Position numbers and translations under genes: made by a program | Part shown: in pieces, positions 45,885 through 57,071 of the stretch | How the letters are laid out: each line of letters opens with the position of its first letter | Numbering within the stretch: the stretch's first letter is position 1 | Assembly (NCBI RefSeq): GCF_016612995.1 | Contig: NZ_JAEOAH010000001.1 | Location: 1 to 64,000, forward strand | Length of the DNA: 64,000 nt | Origin: Viridibacillus soli | GTDB lineage: Bacteria; Bacillota; Bacilli; Bacillales_A; Planococcaceae | Reading direction: 5' to 3' | The notes under the pieces: generated by a model | What the model was told of the DNA's origin: nothing | Seen by the model: the letters and a program-made list of their open reading frames with translations, nothing else | Databases searched by the model: none

Positions 45885-47267
45885 ATGGTAAAATCAATGG
45901 AAAGTATTGTTAGTTTAGCAAAACATCGCGGGTTCGTATTCCCAGGTTCTGAGATTTATGGTGGATTAGCTAATACTTGGGATTACGGTCCACTAGGTGT
46001 CGAACTTAAAAATAACGTAAAAAAAGCATGGTGGAAAAAATTCGTACAGGAATCACAATATAATGTTGGTCTTGACGCTGCCATCCTTATGAATCCAAAA
46101 ACTTGGGTAGCATCAGGTCACGTTGGTAACTTTAATGATCCAATGATTGACTGTAAAAAATGTAAATCACGCCACCGTGCCGATAAATTGATCGAGGATG
46201 CAGCACTTGCAAAAGGTCAAGAAATTATTGTAGATGGTATGTCATTCGAAAAAATGGCTGAAGTTATGAATGAGTTTGACGTAAAATGCACAGATTGTGG
46301 TGCACAAGATTTCACGGATATCCGTCAATTCAATTTAATGTTCAAAACTTTCCAAGGTGTAACTGAATCATCAACAAACGAAGTTTTCCTACGTCCTGAA
46401 ACAGCACAAGGTATTTTCGTTAACTTTAAAAACGTACAACGTTCTATGCGTAAACGTACACCATTCGGTATTGCGCAAGTCGGTAAATCATTCCGAAACG
46501 AAATTACTCCAGGGAACTTCACTTTCCGTACTCGTGAATTCGAACAAATGGAACTTGAATTTTTCTGTAAACCTGGTTCTGAATTAGAGTGGCACGCTTA
46601 CTGGAAAGACTTCTGTAAAAACTGGTTATTAAACTTGAAAATGTCTGAAAGCAGCATGCGCCTTCGAGATCACGAAGATGACGAGCTTTCTCACTACTCA
46701 AATGCAACAACTGATATCGAATTCCAATTCCCATTTGGTTGGGGCGAGCTTTGGGGCGTAGCGTCTCGTACAGATTTCGATTTAAAACGTCATATGGAAC
46801 ATTCAGGTGAAGATTTCACTTATATCGACCCTACGACAAACGAACGCTATGTACCATATTGCATCGAGCCATCATTAGGTGCAGACCGTGTAACACTTGC
46901 GTTCTTATGTGACGCTTATGACGAAGAAGAATTAGAAAACGACGACAAACGTACAGTTCTTCGCTTCCATCCTGCTTTAGCTCCATTCAAAGCAGCTGTA
47001 CTACCACTTTCAAAAAAATTAGCTGAGCAAGCTACGGACGTTTGGGCAGAGCTTCGCAAAGAATTCGCAGTGGATTATGACGAATCTCAATCAATTGGTA
47101 AACGCTACCGTCGTCAAGATGAAATCGGTACACCATTCTGTATCACATACGATTTCGACTCAGTTGAAGACGCTCAAGTAACAGTACGTCACCGCGACTC
47201 AATGGAACAAGTACGTATGCCAATCGCAGATGTTAAAGCGTATATTGCAAAACATTTGGAATTTTAA
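45885..47267 (+). CDS. glyS: Glycyl-tRNA synthetase, single-chain (dimeric alpha2 type)
   Basis: A 460-residue class II synthetase. Motif 2 is [15 protein letters not shown], motif 3 is [14 protein letters not shown], and the [11 protein letters not shown] beginning is typical of the dimeric enzyme of mycoplasmas, actinobacteria and eukaryotes. B. subtilis uses the unrelated tetrameric GlyQS at this locus. Start ATG 45885 lies behind TTGGAGGG; it is controlled by the T-box at 45655-45870. Confidence 0.95.
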   Translation: MVKSMESIVSLAKHRGFVFPGSEIYGGLANTWDYGPLGVELKNNVKKAWWKKFVQESQYNVGLDAAILMNPKTWVASGHVGNFNDPMIDCKKCKSRHRADKLIEDAALAKGQEIIVDGMSFEKMAEVMNEFDVKCTDCGAQDFTDIRQFNLMFKTFQGVTESSTNEVFLRPETAQGIFVNFKNVQRSMRKRTPFGIAQVGKSFRNEITPGNFTFRTREFEQMELEFFCKPGSELEWHAYWKDFCKNWLLNLKMSESSMRLRDHEDDELSHYSNATTDIEFQFPFGWGELWGVASRTDFDLKRHMEHSGEDFTYIDPTTNERYVPYCIEPSLGADRVTLAFLCDAYDEEELENDDKRTVLRFHPALAPFKAAVLPLSKKLAEQATDVWAELRKEFAVDYDESQSIGKRYRRQDEIGTPFCITYDFDSVEDAQVTVRHRDSMEQVRMPIADVKAYIAKHLEF

Positions 47268-47280
47268 TATTAAATGCTGA

Positions 47281-47378
47281 AGGCGCTCGTTCAGCTGTGA
47301 AACACGTTGGAGGGCGGAAGCCAAAGTCGCCATTTGACTTTGAGTGCCCGACCGAAACGTCGTAATCAGCTAGCGTCT
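47281..47378 (+). ncRNA. Candidate structured 3'-UTR RNA element, copy C
   Basis: Five nested helices can be drawn: AGGCGCT/AGCGTCT (47281-47287 with 47372-47378, one G-U), AGCTG/CAGCT, ACGTT/AACGT, GGGC/GCCC and CAAAGTC/GACTTTG around a 7-nt loop. The inner part (GGA, GGGC, AAGTC-7 nt-GACTT) matches copy A at 8381-8492. It starts 13 bp after the glyS stop and abuts copy B. Confidence 0.5.
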
Positions 47379-47554
47379 GAAGCGGCCGTCTAGACTCGAC
47401 AAGCACTGGAACCTTCGAATCGAAAACATCTTTTAGTTTTCGACCGAGAAAAAAGGAAGGCAACCTAAGTTCGCGGCGTCCTGCCGCAACGGTTGCATGA
47501 CCCACATCCTGTGGGCCCAAGTGACCTCGAGAGTCTGGCCGCTGTAGCTGGATA
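47379..47554 (+). ncRNA. Candidate structured 3'-UTR RNA element, copy B
   Basis: Shares GACAAGCACTGGA, AAGTGACCTCGA and AGCTGGAT with copy A. Its outer helices AGCGGCC/GGCCGCT and AGACTC/GAGTCT differ in sequence from those of A but are fully complementary. The interior is expanded with extra hairpins (TCGAAAAC/GTTTTCGA, GCGGC/GCCGC, CCCAC/GTGGG). It lies between glyS and its terminator. No protein gene is supportable in 47268-47813 (the long minus-strand frame crossing it is a shadow). Confidence 0.55.
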
Positions 47555-47582
47555 TCTCACTTTAATGCTGAAGCAGCACGCT

Positions 47583-47618
47583 AAGACTACTCCACACTTT
47601 TTAATGTGGAGTAGTCTT
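47583..47618 (+). terminator. Terminator downstream of glyS and the RNA elements
   Basis: AAGACTACTCCACA (47583-47596) pairs perfectly with TGTGGAGTAGTCTT (47605-47618), followed by TTT. It shows that the two structured elements lie inside the glyS transcript. Confidence 0.85.
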
Positions 47619-47794
47619 TTTATTTGGTTAGAATATCCAAAATGAGCATTAAACTCTATATTTCGAGCATAGGAAACACCATTAAGTTCGTGGAACCACA
47701 TTCCGCGCTTGCAACAAAATATTTCTATTATAAAATCAACAATAATAGAGTACGCTAGCAATTTAGGGCAAAACTTTAGCCCCAACAACACACA

Positions 47795-47839
47795 AAAACC
47801 CACAAGCAGCGAATCAATCTTCGTCCACTTGTGGGTTTT
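47795..47839 (-). terminator. Terminator overlapping the 3' end of recO
   Basis: AAAACCCACAAG (47795-47806) pairs with CTTGTGGGTTTT (47828-47839), with a T-run on the minus strand. One arm lies inside the last recO codons, so the stop codon is in the loop. Confidence 0.75.
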
Positions 47840-48632
47840 CTGTTTCTTCAGGTGATTCTTTTTTAACGTCAAAATTTGCTCCGAACAGTAGGGGTGTCTT
47901 TTCAAGTTGGTCGATAAACGACCTCGATTTTAAACGTAGCCCTGTTTGTTCTTCATAAATTGTTGTAACAATTTTTTTTATAAACTTTTTCGTTTCTTTT
48001 TTTAACGTCAGCTTGCCTATTTTCTCAATCGGCACAGTGTAGAACATACGGATGAGCTTTAGTTGAGTTGGTGTTAGGCGAATAATATACGGGTCCTTGT
48101 GGAAACAACGATGACAAAGGAAGCCACCTTGTGTGAAGGAAAAGGCAAATTCCCCATCAATAGCGCTACAGCTTGCACATTCATGCAAAATCGGCTGTAC
48201 GCCTGTAAAGGGAAGCATTTTCCATTCAACAAACAAAGAAATAGCTTCTGGGTCATATCCTTCTTCAATGGCACGTAATGCCTGCACTAATACTTCAAAA
48301 GCATAGGGCTCCGCTTTTTCTGACTCAATTAAACGATCGACGAGTTCAACCGCATAACTTGCATAGGCCGTTGCTACAATATCTTCACGAATATGACGCA
48401 TCGATTCAAGCGGTTCTCCTTGTTGCACAGTGCCCATACCACGTCCTTGTTGTATTAAAAAGGAACCATATGTGAATGGTTGCGTAACTGAGGCTAGACG
48501 GCTTGATGGTTTTTTCGCACCACGAGCCATTGCCGTCACCTTGCCCGCTTCTCGCGTCATAAACGTGACAATTTTATTGGTCTCGCCATATGGTTGTGTT
48601 TTTAAGACAATGCCTTCCCATTTATTCAGCAA
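47814..48632 (-). CDS. recO: DNA repair protein RecO
   Basis: A 272-residue recombination mediator that loads RecA with RecF/RecR. The N-terminal OB-fold starts WEGIVLKTQPYGETNKIVTF, and the C-terminal helical part holds a zinc site CASCSAIDG...CHRC. TTG start with GAAGG upstream. It follows era by 19 bp, the conserved era-recO pair. The acidic C terminus (ESPEETENPQVDED) is typical of Bacillales relatives or simply variable. Confidence 0.92.
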   Translation of the reverse strand: MLNKWEGIVLKTQPYGETNKIVTFMTREAGKVTAMARGAKKPSSRLASVTQPFTYGSFLIQQGRGMGTVQQGEPLESMRHIREDIVATAYASYAVELVDRLIESEKAEPYAFEVLVQALRAIEEGYDPEAISLFVEWKMLPFTGVQPILHECASCSAIDGEFAFSFTQGGFLCHRCFHKDPYIIRLTPTQLKLIRMFYTVPIEKIGKLTLKKETKKFIKKIVTTIYEEQTGLRLKSRSFIDQLEKTPLLFGANFDVKKESPEETENPQVDED

Positions 48633-48651
48633 TTGCCTTCACTTCCCTATC

Positions 48652-50316
<1,665 letters not shown>

Positions 50317-50330
<14 letters not shown>

Positions 50331-50805
50331 CAGCATCACGGCTTAAGCCGTAAGTTTCTAAAATTTTATCTTGTTTGCCGAACATTACTTTTTCATCATC
50401 TGACACCATATGATCATAACCAAGTAAATGTAAGAAGCCATGAACAGCTAAAAATCCTAATTCACGTTCAAATGAATGTCCATATTCATCAGCTTGTTCT
50501 TTTGTACGGTCGATTGAAATAATAATATCGCCTAAAATTCGTGGCATACCTTCTGCAATGATTTCTACTTCACCTTCACCCATTTCTTCAAGTGCGAAGG
50601 AAATGACATCTGTTGGCGCATCCTTTTGGCGGTACTGACGATTAATTTCGTGAATCGCCTCATTCGTTACAAATGTTACTGATAATTCTGTTTCATCTTC
50701 AATATTTTCAACTGTCGCAGCATGTTGTAATAATTTCTCTACTAGCTCGATATCAGAATCCTTTACTTGGGATGTTTCATCTAAAAAATCAATGTTTAAA
50801 CTCAT
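50317..50805 (-). CDS. ybeY: Endoribonuclease YbeY (rRNA maturation)
   Basis: A 162-residue zinc metallohydrolase involved in 16S rRNA 3'-end processing and ribosome quality control. The zinc signature is [14 protein letters not shown] 50805 lies behind AGGAGG; the frame is open to 50880 but overlaps pgpH. It sits in the conserved phoH-pgpH-ybeY-dgkA-cdd-era order. Confidence 0.93.
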
Positions 50806-50822
50806 ATGATTGCCTCCTAGGC

Positions 50823-52952
50823 TTATTTTGGCTTCGGATATTCGATACGTGAATGGAAGATACCATTTAACGTTTCGCAAAAAACAGCTTCAATCGTTTT
50901 CAGCTCACGAATGGAAAGATCGCATTCATCAAACTGGCCATCCTGTAATTTATCTTGTGTGATGGCATGAACCAGCTTTTGGATTTTCTCCGCATTTGGT
51001 TCTTTCATCGAACGAACAGCAGCCTCTACACTATCCGCTACACTTATTATAGCAATTTCTTTCGTTTGTGGCTTCGGTCCAGGGTAACGATAACTTGCTT
51101 CATCTACAGCAGGATTTTCTTCCTTCTCTTTATAATAAAAGAATTTCAAAAGACTTGTCCCGTGATGTTGGCGTGCAATGTCTATAATTTCTTTTGGCAT
51201 TTTATGCGATTCCAACAGCTTAGCTCCGTCCTCAGCGTGTGCGATAATAATATCGCGGCTCGTTTTTGCTGGCAAGTTATCATGAGGATTAATCGTCCCC
51301 ATTTGGTTTTCCACAAAAAATCCTGGGCGTTTTGTCTTTCCAATATCATGATAATAGCAACCCACTCTTGCAAGCAAACCATCTGCTCCAACCGCTTCAC
51401 ATGCAGCATCAGCAAGATTTGCTACCATCACACTATGATGATAAGTACCAGGTGTTTCTACTAAAATCTTTTTTAACAATGGATGATTAGGACTGGATAG
51501 CTCGATTAATCTAAAGGATGATAGCATACCAAATGCAGACTCGATAAATGGTAATAGCCCTAAAGTTAGTGCCCCAGACAATAATGCAGAAACGATTGCG
51601 GCGACTAAATAATACGCCAATTCCCTCATGCCATATGTAGATTGTGTCAGCAGTAAGTAGAAGGTGATGAACGTCGCATTCACTAAGGCGATACTCATAC
51701 TTGTTTGTAAAATTCGCGAACGTCTTTCAATCCCTTTAATAAAAAACAAACTGCTAAGTCCACCAAAAATAATGTATAAAGACACTTCCATTTGAATAAC
51801 AGTTGCATAGCCCTCTTGGAAAATGACACCGGCTGCAACTGCAGTCATAATGGTCATAATAATGGCGATACGTTCATTAATCAGTAGCCTAATCAGCATT
51901 GGTGCCATGGCAACAGGGAAAAGGAAACCGATCATCACGTCAAATTCATTTGATACAAGACCCAATAATTCCATTACGACAATTGATAATAAGTAAATCA
52001 TCACTGTAATGATTAAATCCCGAGTTTTTGTTCTGTCTTCCGCTTTCCAGTTGTTGAATATAGCAAAGAAAAACGACATTTGTAAAATGATTAATAAAAC
52101 TAGACCAACAATCGGTTTAAATGATGTATGCTCAGCTAGCATTCCCGCTAACTCTAGCTGGCGGAACACATCCCGGTCAATCACTTGCCCTTCTTGCACG
52201 ATAATCTGACCTTGCAAAATACGCACCGGATCAATATTGGCCTTAGCTTGCTCTACTTGTTCCTTCATTAAATCTGTATCTTGCTTTTCCGTCTCCATGA
52301 TAGAAAAACGGCCTATCGATATAAGTGTTGCACGAATTACTTCTGGGAAATCAGCTTTTTCTCGGATTTCCTTATCGATTTTCGCTTTTACCTCTGATAC
52401 CTGTTCTGAACGAATTGGCCCAGACAACTGCTCCTTCACCATGGCAGTTAACTCATCACGCGTTTTACGTAAAGAATCATTATCTAGCGCAAACAACGTT
52501 GTCAATTCCTGGTCGGTGAACTGCAAGCCTTGCCCATCTGTTTTTAATGCAATTAATTTTTTTCGCAGCTCTGTTACACGTTGTTCCGTAACAGCTTCTT
52601 TTTCTTTTTTAGATTGTCCGTCTTCAATCGACGTCTTTACTTCTAATACATAGTCAAAGATCGACTTGATCATCGATGCACGATTTGTCGCAATTTCTGC
52701 GGAATAATGATAAACAGGCTTTATTTCGCTGGCTACTTGCTCTCTATCTTCCTCCGTTTTTACTGTATCTTCTACCGTTTTAATCGATCGTATCGTATCC
52801 GGCGATAATTGAAATAGTTTTAAATCAAAATGTTCGCCTCTCACATTTCCAAGCATAAGTGAAAATTGCAAAATGCCTGTAACTATTAATATGATGGCTA
52901 GTAATACCGGAAAACGAAAGTACTGCATTAGCTTTTTTAGAAAAGCATCCAT
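50823..52952 (-). CDS. pgpH: Cyclic-di-AMP phosphodiesterase PgpH (7TMR-HD family)
   Basis: A 709-residue membrane protein. One N-terminal helix is followed by a large extracytoplasmic 7TMR-HDED domain (about residues 50-280), seven membrane helices, and a cytoplasmic HD domain with [27 protein letters not shown] and [11 protein letters not shown]. It hydrolyses c-di-AMP, controlling potassium and osmotic balance. AGGAGGTG precedes the ATG. It matches B. subtilis yqfF (pgpH). Confidence 0.93.
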   Translation of the reverse strand: MDAFLKKLMQYFRFPVLLAIILIVTGILQFSLMLGNVRGEHFDLKLFQLSPDTIRSIKTVEDTVKTEEDREQVASEIKPVYHYSAEIATNRASMIKSIFDYVLEVKTSIEDGQSKKEKEAVTEQRVTELRKKLIALKTDGQGLQFTDQELTTLFALDNDSLRKTRDELTAMVKEQLSGPIRSEQVSEVKAKIDKEIREKADFPEVIRATLISIGRFSIMETEKQDTDLMKEQVEQAKANIDPVRILQGQIIVQEGQVIDRDVFRQLELAGMLAEHTSFKPIVGLVLLIILQMSFFFAIFNNWKAEDRTKTRDLIITVMIYLLSIVVMELLGLVSNEFDVMIGFLFPVAMAPMLIRLLINERIAIIMTIMTAVAAGVIFQEGYATVIQMEVSLYIIFGGLSSLFFIKGIERRSRILQTSMSIALVNATFITFYLLLTQSTYGMRELAYYLVAAIVSALLSGALTLGLLPFIESAFGMLSSFRLIELSSPNHPLLKKILVETPGTYHHSVMVANLADAACEAVGADGLLARVGCYYHDIGKTKRPGFFVENQMGTINPHDNLPAKTSRDIIIAHAEDGAKLLESHKMPKEIIDIARQHHGTSLLKFFYYKEKEENPAVDEASYRYPGPKPQTKEIAIISVADSVEAAVRSMKEPNAEKIQKLVHAITQDKLQDGQFDECDLSIRELKTIEAVFCETLNGIFHSRIEYPKPK

Positions 52953-53102
52953 ACAGCCACCTCCTATCTATAGACTATCATATCAACAATTGACATTTTT
53001 TTCACAAAAAATATAGTTTACATTTCTATATATTATAAAAAAATATATTTAATTGAGAATTTTAATTTAAAATTGACAAAGTTCATGCCGTATAAAAACA
53101 AA

Positions 53103-53131
53103 ACGCAACACTCAGATAATGAGCGTTGCGT
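53103..53131 (-). terminator. Terminator of the rsm-yqf unit after phoH
   Basis: ACGCAAC with GTTGCGT, extended inward by CTCA/TGAG, followed on the minus strand by TTTTGTTTTT. It separates phoH from pgpH. Confidence 0.8.
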
Positions 53132-53142
53132 AGTCTAATACA

Positions 53143-54099
53143 TTATTTTTCCTCTTCATACGCTTGGATAATTTTCGCTACAAGTGGATGACGAACAACA
53201 TCGCCTTGCTCAAGGATTTGGAAATGAATATCCTTAACACCCTGTAAAGTGTACTCAGCATTTGTTAAACCTGATATTGCACCTTTTGGTAAGTCAATTT
53301 GCGTTTTATCACCTGTAATAACCATTTTCGAGCCGAAGCCAAGACGAGTTAAGAACATCTTCATTTGTGCCTTCGTTGTATTTTGAGCTTCATCTAGAAT
53401 GACGAAAGCATCGTCTAACGTACGTCCACGCATATAAGCAAGTGGCGCAATTTCAATCGTTCCACGGTCAATTAGGCGTGTCGTTTGTTCAGCGCCCAAA
53501 ATATCATGCAGAGCATCATATAAAGGACGTAAATACGGATCGACTTTTTCCTTTAAATCGCCTGGTAAGAAACCTAAGCTTTCGCCAGCTTCTACTGCAG
53601 GACGCGTTAAAATAATCCGTTTCACCTGAGCATTTTTTAGTGCTTGTGTTGCCATGACTACCGCTAAATACGTTTTTCCCGTTCCAGCAGGCCCGATACA
53701 AAAAGTTAAATCACGATTTTTTATCGCTTGAATATATTCGCGCTGACCAATCGTTTTGGCACGAATCATTTTCCCCTTTGTATTTCGGGCAATCACTTCA
53801 TCATATAGCTCCGCAAAATATTCAATCGTACCGTTTTTAGCCATTTCAAGTGCTGTTGAAACATCGCGTTGGTTAATATTAATACCTTTTCGAATAACTT
53901 TTAACAATTGCTCTAGTAATTTCGTTGCATCGTCTTTTTGGCTTTCATCACCGACAATATGAATTGTTTCACCACGTGTAATGATTTGCACATTAAAAGC
54001 CGTTTCAATCAATTTCATATTTACATCTGATATACCTAAAAGCATTACTGCTTCGTTAGGATCTTGCACGTTTAATTGGGTTGGTTGTTGTTCTAGCAT
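53143..54099 (-). CDS. phoH: PhoH-like ATPase
   Basis: A 318-residue cytoplasmic P-loop ATPase. Walker A is GPAGTGKT (about residue 137), with VILDEAQNTT as Walker B and RPAVEAGESLGFLPG as a family hallmark. The N-terminal extension resembles a KH-like RNA-binding region. I prefer ATG 54099 (AGGAG 8 bases upstream) over the TTG at 54105. It follows yqfD with a 2-bp gap. Its cellular role is poorly defined; it often neighbours ybeY, as here. Confidence 0.9.
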   Translation of the reverse strand: MLEQQPTQLNVQDPNEAVMLLGISDVNMKLIETAFNVQIITRGETIHIVGDESQKDDATKLLEQLLKVIRKGININQRDVSTALEMAKNGTIEYFAELYDEVIARNTKGKMIRAKTIGQREYIQAIKNRDLTFCIGPAGTGKTYLAVVMATQALKNAQVKRIILTRPAVEAGESLGFLPGDLKEKVDPYLRPLYDALHDILGAEQTTRLIDRGTIEIAPLAYMRGRTLDDAFVILDEAQNTTKAQMKMFLTRLGFGSKMVITGDKTQIDLPKGAISGLTNAEYTLQGVKDIHFQILEQGDVVRHPLVAKIIQAYEEEK

Positions 54100-54101
54100 G
54101 C

Positions 54102-55226
54102 TCAATCTCCTTGATAAATCACTTGTTTAACTGCAATGTTTTCGTTTACCAAAAACAATACTTTCCCCTTTACTGTATCATTATCAATAGCAACCTGCAA
54201 AAGTTTTTCCCGTTTCATGACCGTTTTAGATGGCAATTCATTGACATATTTTTGATGCAAAAGCGGTAATAGTACTTTTTCGACCGATTGCTCATCTAAT
54301 TTTAGCTGTTTTGTTGTACTCTGTTGCGTGACTGAAAGCTCGACGTACTTGGCTAACCATTTTGGTAGCTTCACATTTTGCCAGTCATCACCCTTTTTTA
54401 CTTTGTCTTTTTTCCACCTTAACTCATAATGTCGCTCACCTGGAACTTTATAATCGATTGTTCTTGGTAATGTGAACGACGCCTCTATCCAGTAGTCCGC
54501 AAATACCTCCCCTTCAGCTCCGTAGACGATTTCTTTCTCACCTTGCTTTAATATACCGGTGACGAGCAAATCACCCGTATAAACGGCCTTATTCTCCTCT
54601 ACAGCACGTTCTCCCTTCGTTAAGTTAAAATGTGTAATGACTCCACTCTTTTTAGCAATTAAGTGACTCGGTTGTTCTTTTTCTACTATCTCAGTTTCTA
54701 ACTTTGGAGAAGGGATTGGTGAAAAGGTGAGATTGCTTCCTTCCTGATGAATATGCACCCAGGATAACTCTCGCTGATCTTGTAAAATCTGTTGTCTAAT
54801 AATTGTTTCGTCTGGTAGCTTACTCTTTAAAAATGGCGGGGATATTTGCAATATATATAAACTCTTTTGCAGCTCTTCCTCCTGCTCCGGAGTAGAAGCA
54901 TCAATGTCGACTGACCAGATGAATTGCGATGCGCATAATGGCACGATGATTAGTAATAATAAACCTATATGCACGAGCCATTCATTACGTAAAATAACTT
55001 CTTCATCGAGCCAGTCTATCGTCATTTTCATATGATATTTGCGTCTGAGCTTACGAATTACTGGTAGATGCTTACGCGTCGTTTGAAATGTCACATGGTG
55101 CTTCGTTGTTTTCATCTTCTTAAGAGGTATATTAGCCTTTGCTAAAGCCCGTAAAAATCCAGGAAGGCGATCATTTTGCGTCACTTCTAACTCCAGTTTG
55201 CGATTATTCCATCCATGCCTTTGCAA
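54102..55226 (-). CDS. yqfD: Sporulation protein YqfD
   Basis: A 374-residue protein with one membrane helix near residue 95 and an extracytoplasmic C-terminal domain, needed for sporulation in relatives (SpoIV/YqfD family). The N-terminal cytoplasmic part is basic, and the central signature HIHQEGSNLTF-like and AKKSGVITHF segments fit the family. TTG start behind AGGAGAG. One base separates it from yqfC. Confidence 0.85.
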   Translation of the reverse strand: MQRHGWNNRKLELEVTQNDRLPGFLRALAKANIPLKKMKTTKHHVTFQTTRKHLPVIRKLRRKYHMKMTIDWLDEEVILRNEWLVHIGLLLLIIVPLCASQFIWSVDIDASTPEQEEELQKSLYILQISPPFLKSKLPDETIIRQQILQDQRELSWVHIHQEGSNLTFSPIPSPKLETEIVEKEQPSHLIAKKSGVITHFNLTKGERAVEENKAVYTGDLLVTGILKQGEKEIVYGAEGEVFADYWIEASFTLPRTIDYKVPGERHYELRWKKDKVKKGDDWQNVKLPKWLAKYVELSVTQQSTTKQLKLDEQSVEKVLLPLLHQKYVNELPSKTVMKREKLLQVAIDNDTVKGKVLFLVNENIAVKQVIYQGD

Positions 55227-55227
55227 G

Positions 55228-55470
55228 CTAACTCTCCTGCCATTTTTCGATTGTCATTTTTTCTAAATGATTCATTTTCAAAGCAACGAGCTCGTCCTTT
55301 AGCACTTGGATTTGCAGCTCTTTTGCTTGAATATGAATAATAAAATCTTCATGCATAAATGCTACCTGTTGTTCACTAATTTTCTGGATTGTAATATTCC
55401 CTCTTAACTGGATCGTTTGGAAGTTTTCAATTTCGATAAGAGGCAGTAGCTGAAAAAGCCGTTTCGACAT
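55228..55470 (-). CDS. yqfC: Sporulation protein YqfC (YabP/YqfC family)
   Basis: An 80-residue protein of the YabP/YqfC family, containing the conserved pattern VAFMHEDFIIHIQAKELQIQVL. It is paired with yqfD as in B. subtilis, where it is expressed in the mother cell. Its ribosome site AAGGGGG lies in the 3' arm of the upstream hairpin (55476-55514). In this context expression may depend on a separate sporulation promoter (inference). Confidence 0.85.
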   Translation of the reverse strand: MSKRLFQLLPLIEIENFQTIQLRGNITIQKISEQQVAFMHEDFIIHIQAKELQIQVLKDELVALKMNHLEKMTIEKWQES

Positions 55471-55473
55471 ACA

Positions 55474-55514
55474 AAAACCCCCTTCTCTATAGCATATGCA
55501 AAGAGAGCGGGGGT
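55474..55514 (-). terminator. Terminator-like hairpin between yqfB and yqfC
   Basis: On the minus strand GACCCCCGCTCTC pairs with GAGAAGGGGGTT (two mismatches), followed by TTTTTG, immediately before the yqfC ATG. The yqfC ribosome site is in the hairpin. Confidence 0.7.
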
Positions 55515-55520
55515 CATGTA

Positions 55521-56009
55521 TTAGCGCTTCGATTTTGGTGGACCTAATATTTCGGCCATCATAATGGATTGTACTAATTCGTTTTGAGTTTGCGGGAAAT
55601 TAAATGCACTTTTATCGGTTTGTTTCGCCTTTTTGGGTGCTTCTTTCATGCGAGACATGGCCGGCCGTGTAGATCTTGGGCTATCCGAATTTCTCGAACT
55701 ATCCGCAACACGAACTCTTTCCTGAACAGGCACTACTTTTTCTTCTACAAATTCTTTTGCTGTTTTAACTTTTGGCTGTTCACCAAATTGTTTTTCAAGA
55801 TCACTGAAAACTTTTTTCGCATAATCTTCTAAGCTACGCGAACGTTCTGCTCTCGCAGGCTCAGGCTTTCGTTGTTGCGTAGGTCTTTGCTGAGTAGTCT
55901 GCGGTTTTTGAACAGGGCGTTTTTTTGGCGCTTGTTTATCTTCAGTTTTTTTATCCTTGAAAATGGCACCAATAGCTAGTGAAATTAATAACAGGATGAT
56001 TCCTTCCAA
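55521..56009 (-). CDS. yqfB: YqfB-position membrane-anchored protein
   Basis: A 162-residue protein with one N-terminal membrane helix (about residues 3-17), a basic Gln/Pro/Arg-rich linker, a short charged helix (LEDYAKKVFSDLEKQFG) and a conserved-looking C-terminal segment (NELVQSIMMAEILGPPKSKR). TTG start behind AGGGAGG. It takes the yqfB place between floA and yqfC; the identification rests on position. Function unknown. Confidence 0.6.
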   Translation of the reverse strand: MEGIILLLISLAIGAIFKDKKTEDKQAPKKRPVQKPQTTQQRPTQQRKPEPARAERSRSLEDYAKKVFSDLEKQFGEQPKVKTAKEFVEEKVVPVQERVRVADSSRNSDSPRSTRPAMSRMKEAPKKAKQTDKSAFNFPQTQNELVQSIMMAEILGPPKSKR

Positions 56010-56043
56010 TGGAAGTGCCTCCCTCCTATAGGTTGACGTTTAC

Positions 56044-57051
56044 TTATTGATTGTCATTAGTGTGATCAGGTGAATCTTTATTAATCTTACTTATTGAATC
56101 ACGCATACTTGTATCAGCTTGCACATTTTGATAGTTCATGTAATCCATAACACCGAAGTTACCTGTACGAAGTGCTTCTGCCATAGCTAACGGAACTTCA
56201 GCTTCAGCTTCTACTACTTTCGCTTTCATCTCTTGTACTCTGGCAACCATTTCTTGTTCGTTTGCTACAGCCATTGCACGACGTTCTTCAGCTTTCGCTT
56301 GTGCAATATTTTTGTCCGCTTGCGCTTGCTCAATTTGTAATTCTGCACCAATGTTTTTACCGATATCAACGTCCGCGATATCGATCGATAAGATTTCAAA
56401 CGCCGTACCTGAATCTAATCCTTTAGATAAGACAGTTTGGGAAATCATATCAGGGTTTTCTAGTACATCGGTATGACTTTTAGAGCTACCAATTGTACTA
56501 ACAATACCTTCACCTACACGAGCAACAACTGTTTCTTCACCCGCACCACCGACAAGACGTTCAATATTCGCGCGTACTGTAATACGTGCTTTCGCTTTTA
56601 CTTCAATCCCGTTCATTGCAACACCAGCAATAAATGGTGTTTCAATTACTTTTGGGTTAACCGACATTTGAACAGCCTCTAATACGTCACGACCTGCAAG
56701 ATCGATTGCTGCACAGCGTTCAAATGTTAATTCGATATTAGCACGGTGAGCCGCGATTAACGCGTTTACAACACGGTCTACGTTACCACCTGCAAGGTAA
56801 TGACTTTCTAATTGATTAATCGTCACAGGTAAACCTGCTTTATGTGCTTTAATTAACGGATTGACGATACGCGATGGAATTACTCGACGTAAACGCATAC
56901 CAATCAATGTGAAGATACTTACTTTTACACCGGCTGCTAATGCGGATATCCACAGTGCAACAGGAACGAAAGTAAATAATATGGCTAAAATTATAAATAC
57001 GACAACAATTCCGATTATTACCGAAATCGATCCAGCTGTTAATGCTGCCAT
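56044..57051 (-). CDS. floA: Flotillin-like protein FloA
   Basis: A 335-residue SPFH-domain membrane scaffold. An N-terminal membrane segment (about residues 7-45) is followed by the SPFH domain and a coiled-coil-like helical region ([20 protein letters not shown]). It organises membrane microdomains and is usually encoded with NfeD, as here (20-bp gap). GGAGGATG precedes the ATG. Confidence 0.95.
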   Translation of the reverse strand: MAALTAGSISVIIGIVVVFIILAILFTFVPVALWISALAAGVKVSIFTLIGMRLRRVIPSRIVNPLIKAHKAGLPVTINQLESHYLAGGNVDRVVNALIAAHRANIELTFERCAAIDLAGRDVLEAVQMSVNPKVIETPFIAGVAMNGIEVKAKARITVRANIERLVGGAGEETVVARVGEGIVSTIGSSKSHTDVLENPDMISQTVLSKGLDSGTAFEILSIDIADVDIGKNIGAELQIEQAQADKNIAQAKAEERRAMAVANEQEMVARVQEMKAKVVEAEAEVPLAMAEALRTGNFGVMDYMNYQNVQADTSMRDSISKINKDSPDHTNDNQ

Positions 57052-57071
57052 TTAATACATCCTCCTTAGAT

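Noticed and set aside
47465-47905. 146-residue minus-strand frame across the glyS-recO gap
   Set aside because: Runs through the structured element, a terminator and the end of recO in another frame; no ribosome site and no family resemblance.
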